NCBI GenBank assembly: GCA_900473415.1
Contig: UCLR01000030.1
Coordinates: forward strand, 83,800 to 147,799
Direction: 5' to 3'
DNA: 64,000 nt
From: Hyphomicrobiales bacterium
Lineage (GTDB): Bacteria; Pseudomonadota; Alphaproteobacteria; Rhizobiales; Beijerinckiaceae
Below the pieces are notes generated by a model. That model worked only from the letters and a program-made list of their open reading frames with translations, was not told the origin of the DNA and ran no database searches. Positions 56,867 through 64,000 of this stretch are shown here, one piece after another. The translations under genes were made by a program, and so were the position numbers. Numbering within the stretch: position 1 is the first letter of the stretch; the number at the start of each line of letters is the position of its first letter.

Positions 56867-58072
56867 ATGACAATTCATCGCTCCAACCGGCAACTCGGCT
56901 TCCAGACGCGCTCCATCCATGAGGGCTACGATCCCCTCATGGAACGAGGCGCGGTCTCTCCGCCGATCTACATGACCTCGACCTTCGCGTTCCCAAATGT
57001 CGCGGCGGCGGATGCCGTGGTGGCCGACGAGGCCGAGGGCTTCCTGTACGGGCGCGAGCACAATCCAACGCAGCAACTGTTGGAGCAGCGCGTTGCGTCG
57101 CTGGAAGGCGCGGAAGCTGCTGTCACAGCCGCCTCCGGCATGGCCGCGATCAGCTCCCTTTTCCTCTCGCTCCTGTCGCCCGGCGACGAGATCATCGTCC
57201 ACGAGACGCTCTACAACAATACCACGGCGCTGACCGGCGAAGGGCTGCCTAGGCTCGGCATCAAGGTGGTGAAGGTCGATCTTTCCGATCCCGCCAATCT
57301 CAGCGCCGCCGTCACCGACAGGACGAAGCTCGTCTACTTCGAGACCCCGATCAATCCAACCGGCGAAGTCCTCGATATCGCGGCCATTGCCGCGTTGGCG
57401 CGTCAGGCAGGCTTGCGCGTCGTTGTGGACTCCACATTCGCGTCACCCGCAGTTCAACGACCGTTGGAGCATGGCGCCGACATCGTCGTCCACTCGCTGA
57501 CAAAGTACATCAATGGTCACGGCGATCTGCTTGGCGGCATCGTGCTCGGTGATGCCGCGACCATGCACAAGGTCCGCGGCCTGGGCCTGCGCTATCTCAC
57601 CGGAGCGACGCTGTCGCCAATGGCCTGCTTTCTCGTCTTGCGCGGCCTCAAGACGCTCAAGGTTCGGATGCGGCAGCATGGCGAAAACGCCCTTGCCGTG
57701 GCGCAGATGCTGGACGCGCATCCGGCGGTCCGGGTCGTTCGCTACCCCTTCCTCGAGAGCTATCCGCGACATGGGACCGCACGCAAGCAGATGAACAGCG
57801 GAAGCGGCATGATGTCGTTCGAACTGCACGCCGGATACGATGGCGCAGTTCGAATGATGGACCGCCTCAAGCTGATCGCCCGCGCAGTCAGCCTGGGCGA
57901 TGTCGAGTCCCTCATCATGCACCCGGGTGGGCTGCTTCAGGCCCGACGCAAGGTCTATCCCGAGGCCAAGCTCGGCACCGGCGTCAACATGGACCTGATG
58001 CGCCTTTCGATCGGTCTGGAGGACGCCGAGGATCTGATTGCCGACCTCCAACACGCTCTGAGCGGAGACTGA
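56867..58072 (+). CDS. Trans-sulfuration family PLP enzyme (methionine gamma-lyase-like)
   Basis: This 401-residue protein is a Cys/Met metabolism PLP enzyme. Tyr61 and Arg63 in YGREHNPTQ bind the PLP phosphate of the neighbouring subunit, and Lys213 in HSLTKYINGHGD is the Schiff-base lysine. The TLY motif contributes the stacking Tyr. The residue aligned with the reactive Cys116 of Pseudomonas methionine gamma-lyase (TLYGC) is Asn (TLYNN), so classic methionine gamma-lyase activity is uncertain; a gamma- or beta-elimination on another amino acid is as likely. ATG 56867 was chosen. The next gene starts 4 bp after its stop. Confidence 0.9.
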   Translation: MTIHRSNRQLGFQTRSIHEGYDPLMERGAVSPPIYMTSTFAFPNVAAADAVVADEAEGFLYGREHNPTQQLLEQRVASLEGAEAAVTAASGMAAISSLFLSLLSPGDEIIVHETLYNNTTALTGEGLPRLGIKVVKVDLSDPANLSAAVTDRTKLVYFETPINPTGEVLDIAAIAALARQAGLRVVVDSTFASPAVQRPLEHGADIVVHSLTKYINGHGDLLGGIVLGDAATMHKVRGLGLRYLTGATLSPMACFLVLRGLKTLKVRMRQHGENALAVAQMLDAHPAVRVVRYPFLESYPRHGTARKQMNSGSGMMSFELHAGYDGAVRMMDRLKLIARAVSLGDVESLIMHPGGLLQARRKVYPEAKLGTGVNMDLMRLSIGLEDAEDLIADLQHALSGD

Positions 58073-58076
58073 GGCC

Positions 58077-59042
58077 ATGAGCGGTGACGTCATCGGCTAC
58101 ATCCTGCGGCGAATTCTGCATTCGATTCCGCTTGTCATCGGCGTCTCGATCATCGGCTTCGGGATCATGCATCTGGCGCCGGGTGGGCCGCTTGCCGTCT
58201 ACACCTTGAATCCGACCATCACCGTCACCGACATCGAACGCCTTCGCGTCGCACTCGGTCTGGATCAGCCTATCCACCTGCAATATTTGAGCTGGGCGAA
58301 AGCGATGTTGACGGGCTCGTGGGGTGTCACCTTCTTCGGCGGCCGCCCGGTTCTTGAAGTGATCCTCGAGCGAGTGCCCGCGACGATGACCCTGATGGGC
58401 AGCTCGTTGGCGCTGGCCATCGTCATTGGCACGCTGATCGGCATCCTCGGCGCGGTCAAACGCAACTCGATCTTCGATTATCTGGCGACGACGGGCGCCA
58501 TGCTCGCCTTATCCTTCCCGACGTTCTGGTTCGGCCTGATGGCCATCTACGTCTTCGCGATCCAGCTCGGCTGGTTGCCGTCCGGCGGCATGTATGAACT
58601 CGGCGAGGAAGGGAACCCCTGGGACCTGCTGCGCCACCTCATCCTTCCGGTCATGGTCCTGACGCTGGTCCTACTGGCGACCTGGAGTCGCTATTCGCGC
58701 TCGAGCTTTCTCGACGTCATCCAGCAGGATTATATCCGCACCGCTCGATCGAAAGGGCTCGGCGAGCGGCAAATTCTCTTCCGCCACGCCCTGCGCAACG
58801 CAGTAATCCCCCTCGTTGCTCTGCTCGGTGTGCAACTGCCGACCCTGTTCTCCGGCGCCCTTGTCGCCGAGACGATCTTCAGTTGGCCCGGGATGGGGCG
58901 CCTCTTCGTCGATGCGCTCAACATGAAGGAATATCCCATCCTGATGGGGATGATCATGTTCACGGCGTTCTTCGTCATCGTCGGCAATCTGATCGCGGAC
59001 GTCGCCATCGCGGCTATCGATCCGCGCGTGAAACTGGCCTGA
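58077..59042 (+). CDS. ABC transporter permease, DppB-like
   Basis: This 321-residue inner-membrane permease has six helices and DppB/OppB features: an N-terminal RRILHSIPLVIGVSIIGFGIMHLAPGGP segment and the cytoplasmic EAA-like loop YIRTARSKGLGERQILFRHALRNAVIPL, followed by PTLFSGALVAETIFSWPGMGRL. It pairs with the next gene to form the channel of a peptide/opine-type importer. It is 4 bp after the PLP enzyme gene, so part of the same transcript. Confidence 0.93.
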   Translation: MSGDVIGYILRRILHSIPLVIGVSIIGFGIMHLAPGGPLAVYTLNPTITVTDIERLRVALGLDQPIHLQYLSWAKAMLTGSWGVTFFGGRPVLEVILERVPATMTLMGSSLALAIVIGTLIGILGAVKRNSIFDYLATTGAMLALSFPTFWFGLMAIYVFAIQLGWLPSGGMYELGEEGNPWDLLRHLILPVMVLTLVLLATWSRYSRSSFLDVIQQDYIRTARSKGLGERQILFRHALRNAVIPLVALLGVQLPTLFSGALVAETIFSWPGMGRLFVDALNMKEYPILMGMIMFTAFFVIVGNLIADVAIAAIDPRVKLA

Positions 59043-59052
59043 GGACGCGGAC

Positions 59053-59940
59053 ATGGTTGATATATCCGTCTCCGACGCCGTCCCGACCCGTTCCTACACA
59101 CAGACGATCGCGCGGCGTTTCCTCTCCCACCGCCTGGCCGTCGTCGGTGCGGTGATGGTCGTATTTCTCTGCGCATCGGCGCTGTTTGCTCAGCTCGTCT
59201 CGCCGCACGACCCGATGAGGATCGACACGTCCCAGCGCTTCCTGCCGCCTTTCGTCTCCTGGGGCCATCTGCTGGGCACCGACGATCTCGGCCGCGATAC
59301 GCTAAGCCGCCTCCTTTATGGTGGCCAGGTCTCGCTGGCGGTGGGCATCGTTGCCATGCTGACGACCATGGTCACGGGAACGCTGGTCGGGCTCGCGGCG
59401 GGCTACTACGGCGGCATCATCGACAACTTGCTGATGCGCCTGGTCGATACCTTGCTCTGCTTCCCGCAGGTGTTCCTGCTCCTCGTCATCGCGGCGTTCG
59501 TGCCCCCGACCATCCTGTCGATCTCGCTGATCATCGGACTGACCTCCTGGATGGAGGTGTCGCGCATCGTAAGGGCGCAGGTCTCGTCTCTAAAGGAGAT
59601 GGACTTCATCCAGGCATCACGAGGCTTCGGCGCTTCGAACTGGCGCATCATGTTGGTCGAGCTCCTGCCGAACATCATGGCGCCGGTTCTCGTTGCGGCC
59701 ACGCTCAAGGTCGCTACGGCGGTACTGATGGAATCCTACATCAGCTTCCTCGGCTACGGCGTCCAACCGCCGATGGCGAGCTGGGGCAACATGCTGACGA
59801 ACGCTCAGGGCTATTTCGACACGGTGCCCTTCCTGGCGATCCTGCCCGGCGTCCTGATCACCTTCACCGTCATGAGCTTCAACTTCCTGGGCGACGGCCT
59901 GCGGGACGCCATCGACGCCAGACTCAAGATCGACCCGTGA
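59053..59940 (+). CDS. ABC transporter permease, DppC-like
   Basis: This 295-residue permease has the DppC/OppC layout: N-terminal helix, then HLLGTDDLGRDTLSRLLYGGQVSLAVG, six helices in total and the EAA-like loop with DFIQASRGFGASNWRIMLVELLPNIMAPV, ending with SFNFLGDGLRDAIDARLKID. It starts 10 bp after the DppB-like gene. The two would need ATPases (DppD/F type), which are not encoded in the cluster. Confidence 0.93.
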   Translation: MVDISVSDAVPTRSYTQTIARRFLSHRLAVVGAVMVVFLCASALFAQLVSPHDPMRIDTSQRFLPPFVSWGHLLGTDDLGRDTLSRLLYGGQVSLAVGIVAMLTTMVTGTLVGLAAGYYGGIIDNLLMRLVDTLLCFPQVFLLLVIAAFVPPTILSISLIIGLTSWMEVSRIVRAQVSSLKEMDFIQASRGFGASNWRIMLVELLPNIMAPVLVAATLKVATAVLMESYISFLGYGVQPPMASWGNMLTNAQGYFDTVPFLAILPGVLITFTVMSFNFLGDGLRDAIDARLKIDP

Positions 59941-59972
59941 ACTGAACTCAACCACAAAAAGGGGATTGCACG

Positions 59973-61610
59973 ATGGCCATCAAATTCTCGCCGACCCGAC
60001 GTTCCGTTCTCAAGGGCGCAGCCGCCTCGAGCCTGATTGTGCCCGTCACGGGCATCTATAGCCCTGCCCTCGCGCAGAAGCGCGACCGCATTATCCTCGG
60101 CACCACGCAAGAACCAGTGCAATTCAACCCGCTGCTCTATGTTAATGCCGGAGCGGAGAACATCCCGGAAGCTTGCCTCTTCGATGCCCTGTGGGATGTG
60201 AACGAGAAGGGCGAGTTCATACCCAATCTAGCCGCGCGCATTCCAACGATGGAAAACGGCGATATCTCCGCTGACGGAAAGGTTTGGCGTATCAACCTCA
60301 AGCGCGACGTCAAATGGAGCGACGGCCAGCCTTTCACGGCCAAGGACGTCGAGTTCACCTATCAAACAATCGTCAACCCCAAGGTCGCGGTGCGCTCCCG
60401 CAGCGGCTTCGACCTGATCAAGAATTTCAAGGTTGCCGATCCGCACACCGTCGAGATCGAGCTCGAGAGGCCCTTCGTACCGTTTATGTGGGCCTGGCAG
60501 AATATGCACATCGTGCCCCACCACCTGCTGTCGAAAGAGGAGAATATCAATACCTCCGGCTTCAACGCGCAGCCGGTAGGCACTGGGGCGTATCTTCTCA
60601 AAACCCGCACCGCGGGTAGCCACATGGTATACGAGGCCAACCCCAACTATCACCGTGGCGCTCCGAAAATCCGTCAATTCATCCATAAGTTCGTACCTGA
60701 CCAGCTTGTCGCTTATGGCCAGGCACGCACCGGAGAGATTGACTATATCGGCGTCTCTGGCGTGCCGTTTGATCGTTGGGCCGAGGCCGCGAAGTTGCCG
60801 GACCGGCACTTCTTTCCGCTTGGCCAGCCTTGGGTCCAGTTCGTGTACTTCAACTGCGGCAAGCCGCAGTTCAAGGACCCTAAGGTCCGCAAGGCCCTCT
60901 ACCTCGCCCTGGAAATGCAGAAGGCGATCGATGACGTCTTCTTCGGCGCCTACAAGCGGACGCTGTCCTATCTGCATACGACTCACTGGGCCTACAACCA
61001 CGATCTCAAGGATTCGGGTCCCAATCCGCAGCTCGCGGCCAAGATGCTCGACGAAGCGGGCTGGAAGGTCGGCGCCGACGGTGTGCGCGAGAAGGACGGC
61101 GTCAAGATGAAGTTCTCGATGTCGACGACGGCTGGCTTCCCGGCACGCCAGGCGACCCAGGCCATCTTCCAGCAGAACTGGAAGGCGATCGGCGTCGAGA
61201 TGGAAATCAAGAATATGCCCGCCTCGGTCGTCTGGGGCGAGTACACGACCAAGTCGCAGTTCGATACTCTTCTCGTTTCGTGGGAACCGACCGTCGGGAT
61301 GGATCCCGACTACACGGCCCGTGCGCACTCCAAGATGATTCCGGCTAAGACAGGCAGCGGCTCGAACTACACGCAATATGAGAACGCCGAGGTCGACCGA
61401 CTGCTTGAGGAAGGCGTCAGGCAGACGAACGTGGACGAACGCAAGAAGACCTACGCCCGCATCCAGGAGATACTGCTCGAAGAGGTTCCGTTCGGACCAC
61501 AGGGTGGTGTCTATCAGGGCCAGATGACGCACAAGTCCCTGCAAGGCATCAAGCCGAACCAGTATGTGGTGGACGCCGCCTGGAATGTCCACGAATGGTC
61601 CTGGGGCTGA
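59973..61610 (+). CDS. ABC transporter substrate-binding protein, DppA/family 5
   Basis: This 545-residue binding protein belongs to solute-binding protein family 5. The signal region has twin Arg followed by SVLKGAAAS and ends near PALAQK, resembling a Tat signal. The domain shows VWRINLKRDVKWSDGQPFTAKDVEFTY, a typical family 5 motif, and NPNYHRGAPKI. It would capture a peptide, opine or other N-substituted amino acid in the periplasm. AAAAAGGGGA precedes the ATG. A perfect 10-bp hairpin follows its stop by 18 bp. Confidence 0.93.
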   Translation: MAIKFSPTRRSVLKGAAASSLIVPVTGIYSPALAQKRDRIILGTTQEPVQFNPLLYVNAGAENIPEACLFDALWDVNEKGEFIPNLAARIPTMENGDISADGKVWRINLKRDVKWSDGQPFTAKDVEFTYQTIVNPKVAVRSRSGFDLIKNFKVADPHTVEIELERPFVPFMWAWQNMHIVPHHLLSKEENINTSGFNAQPVGTGAYLLKTRTAGSHMVYEANPNYHRGAPKIRQFIHKFVPDQLVAYGQARTGEIDYIGVSGVPFDRWAEAAKLPDRHFFPLGQPWVQFVYFNCGKPQFKDPKVRKALYLALEMQKAIDDVFFGAYKRTLSYLHTTHWAYNHDLKDSGPNPQLAAKMLDEAGWKVGADGVREKDGVKMKFSMSTTAGFPARQATQAIFQQNWKAIGVEMEIKNMPASVVWGEYTTKSQFDTLLVSWEPTVGMDPDYTARAHSKMIPAKTGSGSNYTQYENAEVDRLLEEGVRQTNVDERKKTYARIQEILLEEVPFGPQGGVYQGQMTHKSLQGIKPNQYVVDAAWNVHEWSWG

Positions 61611-61628
61611 TCTCGGTCCCTCGAGGTA

Positions 61629-61652
61629 TCCGGGCTTCCCACGAAGCCCGGA
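61629..61652 (+). terminator. Hairpin after the binding-protein gene
   Basis: TCCGGGCTTC-CCAC-GAAGCCCGGA forms a perfect 10-bp stem with a 4-nt loop. No T-run follows, so it may be an attenuating or 3'-stabilising hairpin. It would lower read-through from the transporter genes into purU. Confidence 0.6.
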
Positions 61653-61838
61653 ACTCCCTTGAGCAGCAAACGCCGCCTCTCCCAGTCGAGCTTAAGAACG
61701 CCCGCCGACCAAGCGGCTGACATCCGATGGAGGCAATCACCCAACCGGCCACTTCGGCCGGATCCCCTCCCCATGCCGAAGAGCCTTGCCGGACGGGCTC
61801 GTCATCCGAGCGTTGTCCGCAACTGACGAGAACTCTCC

Positions 61839-62699
61839 ATGCCGACCGACCAACATGTTCTGACCTTGTCGTGCCGGAATCGCCCTGGAATCGTGGCGGC
61901 CGTATCGCGTTGCCTGTTCGATCACGGCGGAAACATTCTCGGCGCCAATCAGTTCGACGACGTCGAAACCGACAAATTCTTCATGCGGGTCGTCTTCAAC
62001 TTCCCCGGAGAAGGCGCGCTGGATGGGTTCTCCCGAGAGTTCTCGGCGGTCGCCGACGGCTTCGGCATGACCTGGAACGCGCGCCGCCGCGACGATCGCC
62101 AGCGCGTGCTTCTGCTAGTGTCGCGCTTCGATCACTGCCTCGTCGACCTACTCTATCGTTGGCGCATCGGCGAACTCCCGATGGACATCGCTGGCATTGG
62201 TTCGAATTACCCGCGCGAGACCTACTCCGATTTGGATTTCGGCGAGATCCCCTTCCACCACTTCCCCATCACGAAGGAGACGAAGCCAGAACAGGAGGCG
62301 CGCATCTCGGCCCTGGTCGAGAAGGATCACGTCGATCTCGTTGTTCTCGCTCGCTACATGCAGGTTCTATCGGACGAGCTCAGCGCGCGCTTGAGCCATC
62401 GGTGCATAAACATCCATCACTCGTTCCTGCCGGGCTTCAAGGGAGCGAAGCCGTATCACCAGGCTCATTCGCGCGGCGTGAAACTGATCGGAGCCACCGC
62501 CCACTATGTCACGGCGGACCTCGATGAAGGGCCGATCATCGAACAGGATGTCGAGCGCATTTCGCACAGCGACACACCCGAGGATCTGGTCCGCAAGGGC
62601 CGCGACATCGAGCGTCGCGTGCTCGCCCGGGCCGTGGCGTGGCACTTGGACGGACGCGTTCTTGCCAACGGCAGCAAGACGATCGTCTTCCGCGATTGA
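61839..62699 (+). CDS. purU: Formyltetrahydrofolate deformylase
   Basis: PurU hydrolyses 10-formyl-THF to THF and formate. The 286-residue protein has an N-terminal ACT domain ([33 protein letters not shown]) that senses amino acids in other PurU proteins, and a C-terminal formyltransferase-like domain with [21 protein letters not shown] (catalytic Asn and His) and [13 protein letters not shown] (catalytic Asp). Next to sarcosine oxidase it would regenerate THF and remove one-carbon units as formate. It lies 228 bp after the binding-protein gene, beyond a hairpin, so it may have its own promoter. Confidence 0.95.
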   Translation: MPTDQHVLTLSCRNRPGIVAAVSRCLFDHGGNILGANQFDDVETDKFFMRVVFNFPGEGALDGFSREFSAVADGFGMTWNARRRDDRQRVLLLVSRFDHCLVDLLYRWRIGELPMDIAGIGSNYPRETYSDLDFGEIPFHHFPITKETKPEQEARISALVEKDHVDLVVLARYMQVLSDELSARLSHRCINIHHSFLPGFKGAKPYHQAHSRGVKLIGATAHYVTADLDEGPIIEQDVERISHSDTPEDLVRKGRDIERRVLARAVAWHLDGRVLANGSKTIVFRD

Positions 62700-62737
62700 G
62701 TGCCGACGGCATCCGTCGCCATAGCCTCTGAATCCGA

Positions 62738-63859
62738 ATGAGCGCCCCTTCAATCGATCCTGATGCGGAACTACCCGACGCTGAGGCCAGCGAACCACGC
62801 GACAGAACTTCTCCATTGACCTCCGATGCCGAGCGCGGCCCAAATGGGCCGGGCGGGCTCTTGCCTGGCGAACGGTCGTCGGATGATGTCCCCGGGTGCG
62901 CTGTGGTTGCGACGTTTGGATTTCTCGTAAACGACGGCTTCCCTCTGCTTTCGCTGGCATCGTCGGTGGAGTCGCTTCGAGCGGCGAACGCCGTGACCGG
63001 ACAGGAGCTGTATAGATGGGTCTTCCTGACTACGAGCGGCAACGACACGCTTTCGTCATGCCGAATGCTCGTCCGACCGGACCACGACAGCTTCGATGCA
63101 GTCTCGGTCGATGTTCTGGTGGTTTGCGCGGGCGACAGTGCCATCCATTTTCATGACGAGCGGGTTTTTGCGTTTCTCCGGCGACTGGCTCGGAAAGGCG
63201 TGCGGATCGGCGGCTTGTCCGGAGGCACCTTCGTCCTAGCCCGCGCGGGCCTCTTGGAGGGAAAGCGCTGCACTGCTCACTGGGACCATGTTCCAGCCCT
63301 CCGCGAACAGTTTCCCAAGCTCAAGTTGAAGCAAACCCTCTTCGAATTAGATGGCCAATGCTTTACCTGCGCCGGCGGCAATGCGGCGTTGGACATGATG
63401 AACGCGCTGATCGCGACCGAACACGGCCCGGCGGTCGCTCGCAACGCCAGCGAATGGCTGATCCAGACTCAGATCCGGCAGGCCGAAGACCATCAGAAGA
63501 TGAGCGTTCGACAGCGGTTCGGGCTATTCCACCCCCTGCTCATCAAGGCTCTCGACAGGATCGAGACCATGGTGGATGAGCCTATCGAACGCGAAGCCCT
63601 GGCAGAATCCGTGGGACTGTCGCTGCGACAGTTGGAGAGGCTTTTCGCCTCGCACCTTCACATGACCATTCATCAGTACGTCGTGAAGCTCAGGATCGAC
63701 CGGGCGAAGATTCTCATCCGCCAGACCTCGCTTCCTCTCGGCGAGATCGCGATTGCCGCGGGCTTCACGAATTTCAGCCATTTCTCACGGATTTATAAGC
63801 AGCAGATCGGAGTCTCGCCGCGAGAAACGCGTCAAAACGAACGAGCTCCGCCGAGATAG
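62738..63859 (+). CDS. GlxA-family (DJ-1/AraC) transcriptional regulator
   Basis: This 373-residue regulator has a DJ-1/PfpI amidotransferase-like sensor domain (about residues 52-225: VATFGFLVNDGFPLLSLASSVESLRAAN, GLSGGTFVLARAGLLEGKRCTAHW) and a C-terminal AraC HTH domain (about 270-365, ending GFTNFSHFSRIYKQQIGVSPRETR). It is GbdR-like; GbdR activates glycine betaine and dimethylglycine catabolism, including sox genes, in Pseudomonas. It is therefore the likely regulator of this cluster. Its N-terminal about 50 residues are disordered and acidic. It begins 38 bp after purU. Confidence 0.92.
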   Translation: MSAPSIDPDAELPDAEASEPRDRTSPLTSDAERGPNGPGGLLPGERSSDDVPGCAVVATFGFLVNDGFPLLSLASSVESLRAANAVTGQELYRWVFLTTSGNDTLSSCRMLVRPDHDSFDAVSVDVLVVCAGDSAIHFHDERVFAFLRRLARKGVRIGGLSGGTFVLARAGLLEGKRCTAHWDHVPALREQFPKLKLKQTLFELDGQCFTCAGGNAALDMMNALIATEHGPAVARNASEWLIQTQIRQAEDHQKMSVRQRFGLFHPLLIKALDRIETMVDEPIEREALAESVGLSLRQLERLFASHLHMTIHQYVVKLRIDRAKILIRQTSLPLGEIAIAAGFTNFSHFSRIYKQQIGVSPRETRQNERAPPR

Positions 63860-63861
63860 GC

Positions 63862-63882
63862 AACGGCCGCTCCGGGGCCGTT
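63862..63882 (+). terminator. Terminator-like hairpin after the regulator
   Basis: AACGGCC-GCTCCGG-GGCCGTT is a perfect 7-bp stem, followed by ATCTCT. It begins 3 bp after the regulator stop and probably ends the cluster. Confidence 0.6.
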
Positions 63883-64000
63883 ATCTCTGCAGCGGGTATT
63901 CATGAAACGGCCAGCGCTCACCGAGTCTGTACCAGCGGCTGAGCGTTCGCGCGATTGAGTGGTCCTGGCTGATCCAGATTAGTGAGCGCTGTTTTCAGGC

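Noticed and set aside
63883..64000. A possible gene tail on the - strand ending near 63,886 (SRWYRLGERWPFHEYPLQ)
   Set aside because: A stop codon in the same frame at about 63,998 leaves only some 36 codons and no start; it may be a relic, but it cannot be supported from this window.

Overview
The window is 64 kb of high-GC alphaproteobacterial chromosome, most likely from Hyphomicrobiales and possibly Bosea-like. The support is an NDUFA12-type complex I accessory subunit, a B12-dependent ribonucleotide reductase, the aroQ-accB-accC and aat-DUF2155-NDUFA12 blocks, a GTCATTCCGG-bounded palindromic intergenic repeat, and GTG/TTG starts. The genus is an inference, because no rRNA or other taxonomic marker is present.

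Positions 1-41,610 are mostly core chromosome. In order: a truncated MscS-family channel, an aminotransferase, a DsbA-like oxidoreductase, aroQ-accB-accC, an M20 peptidase with an amidase, tRNA-Gln(CUG), a remnant of an SLC13 permease, a KdpDE-like two-component pair, a TRAP transporter (DctQM without DctP), glpK, ppx/gppA and rlmE, an MFS exporter, a small secreted Cys-containing protein, guaB, a MAPEG protein, an Fe(III) ABC transporter (binding protein and fused permease, no ATPase), an AsmA protein, an exported MetX-like hydrolase, an M20 amidohydrolase, marC, gyrA, aat, DUF2155, NDUFA12, a NIPSNAP protein and nrdJ.

Positions about 41,611-48,900 are an eroded accessory segment. It holds an IS3-family remnant with one end missing, a 5'-truncated alpha-oxoamine-synthase-like pseudogene, long stretches with no gene, a phage-like M15 peptidase of lower GC, a 7TM diguanylate cyclase, a DUF1488 gene and a frameshifted acyl-CoA dehydrogenase.

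Positions 48,996-63,859 hold the most interesting locus, a tightly packed catabolic cluster on the + strand. An opine-oxidase-like flavoprotein pair comes first, followed by a complete heterotetrameric sarcosine oxidase (soxB-soxD-soxA-soxG). After these come a gamma-lyase-like PLP enzyme, a Dpp-type importer (two permeases and a binding protein, no ATPase), formyl-THF deformylase purU and a GlxA/GbdR-type AraC regulator. The inferred working model is import of an N-substituted or N-methylated amino acid or opine-like compound, oxidative cleavage by one flavoenzyme, PLP-dependent elimination on the released amino acid, demethylation by sarcosine oxidase onto tetrahydrofolate, and disposal of one-carbon units as formate by PurU. 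The substrate is not known from sequence.
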